Shown here: one piece after another, positions 48,922 through 48,922 of the stretch
Layout of the letters: each line of letters starts with the position of its first letter
Numbering within the stretch: the stretch's first letter is position 1
DNA from: a virus
IMG/VR virus record: IMGVR_UViG_3300025030_000159
Coordinates: 1-48,922 of that record
Reading direction: 5' to 3' (one strand)
Length of the DNA stretch: 48,922 nt
Position numbers and translations under genes: made by a program
Notes under the pieces: generated by a model
The model's database searches: none
The model's input: the letters and a program-made list of their open reading frames with translations, nothing else
What the model was told of the DNA's origin: nothing

Positions 48922-48922
48922 A

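Overview
This window is a nearly complete genome of a tailed double-stranded DNA phage of about 48.8 kb. The first 124 bases recur at the far end (1-124 = 48798-48921), so the contig closes on itself with roughly 48.8 kb of unique sequence. The virion gene set looks podovirus-like: small and large terminase, portal, scaffold, an SU10/DUF5309-type major capsid protein, adaptor and nozzle proteins, and a row of probable ejection proteins, with no tape-measure, sheath or tube gene seen. The host is probably a Gram-negative bacterium, judged from a T4-type lysozyme with a holin-like partner, a lipoprotein and several Sec signal peptides. I saw no integrase, repressor, tRNA or RNA polymerase, so a lytic phage using host sigma70 is the simplest reading. 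The host genus cannot be told from the sequence.

Layout. The late operon runs leftward from an extended -10 promoter at about 41060. Its order is terS, terL, lysis genes, minor structural genes, portal, scaffold, capsid, head fibre, a signal-peptide-bearing fibre, tail adaptor and nozzle, then ejection proteins ending in a 1454-residue polyvalent protein at 17524. The early genes run rightward from 41412 through the contig join to 17460. They hold many tiny, often cysteine-rich proteins, a recombination set (Cas4-like nuclease, Sak4-like ATPase, probable ssDNA-binding protein), and a replication set (UDG-like/exonuclease/PolA fusion, DUF3987 ATPase, a possible small AEP-like primase, an Nmad1-domain protein). 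The two transcription directions meet at a bidirectional terminator at 17486-17520.

The unusual parts are these. (1) Four consecutive genes (4677-10838), set between the recombination and replication modules, encode secreted-looking proteins with fibre, collagen-like, FN3 and lectin/lyase-like domains, all with signal peptides. (2) The giant ejection-type protein contains a complete-looking HD-GYP domain (cyclic-di-GMP phosphodiesterase family) and a HAD-like domain. (3) About 400 nt of ORF-free sequence at 47366-47764 is rich in hairpins, contains a near-ideal H-type pseudoknot and ends in a strong terminator, so it is a candidate new structured RNA. (4) The DNA polymerase carries a UDG-like N-terminal domain and a histidine at the position equivalent to E. 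coli Pol I residue 762. (5) One small gene looks expressed by -1 frameshifting on an A AAA AAG site.

Regulation is partly visible. There are sigma70-type promoters with 17-nt spacers at 42780 and 46725 that share C-rich spacers, divergent extended -10 promoters around 41060 and 41355, and intrinsic terminators at 4580, 10863, 17486, 30519, 42477 and 47728. A recurrent ribosome-binding module precedes many early genes. All domain assignments are from reading motifs by eye; none was confirmed by a database search.
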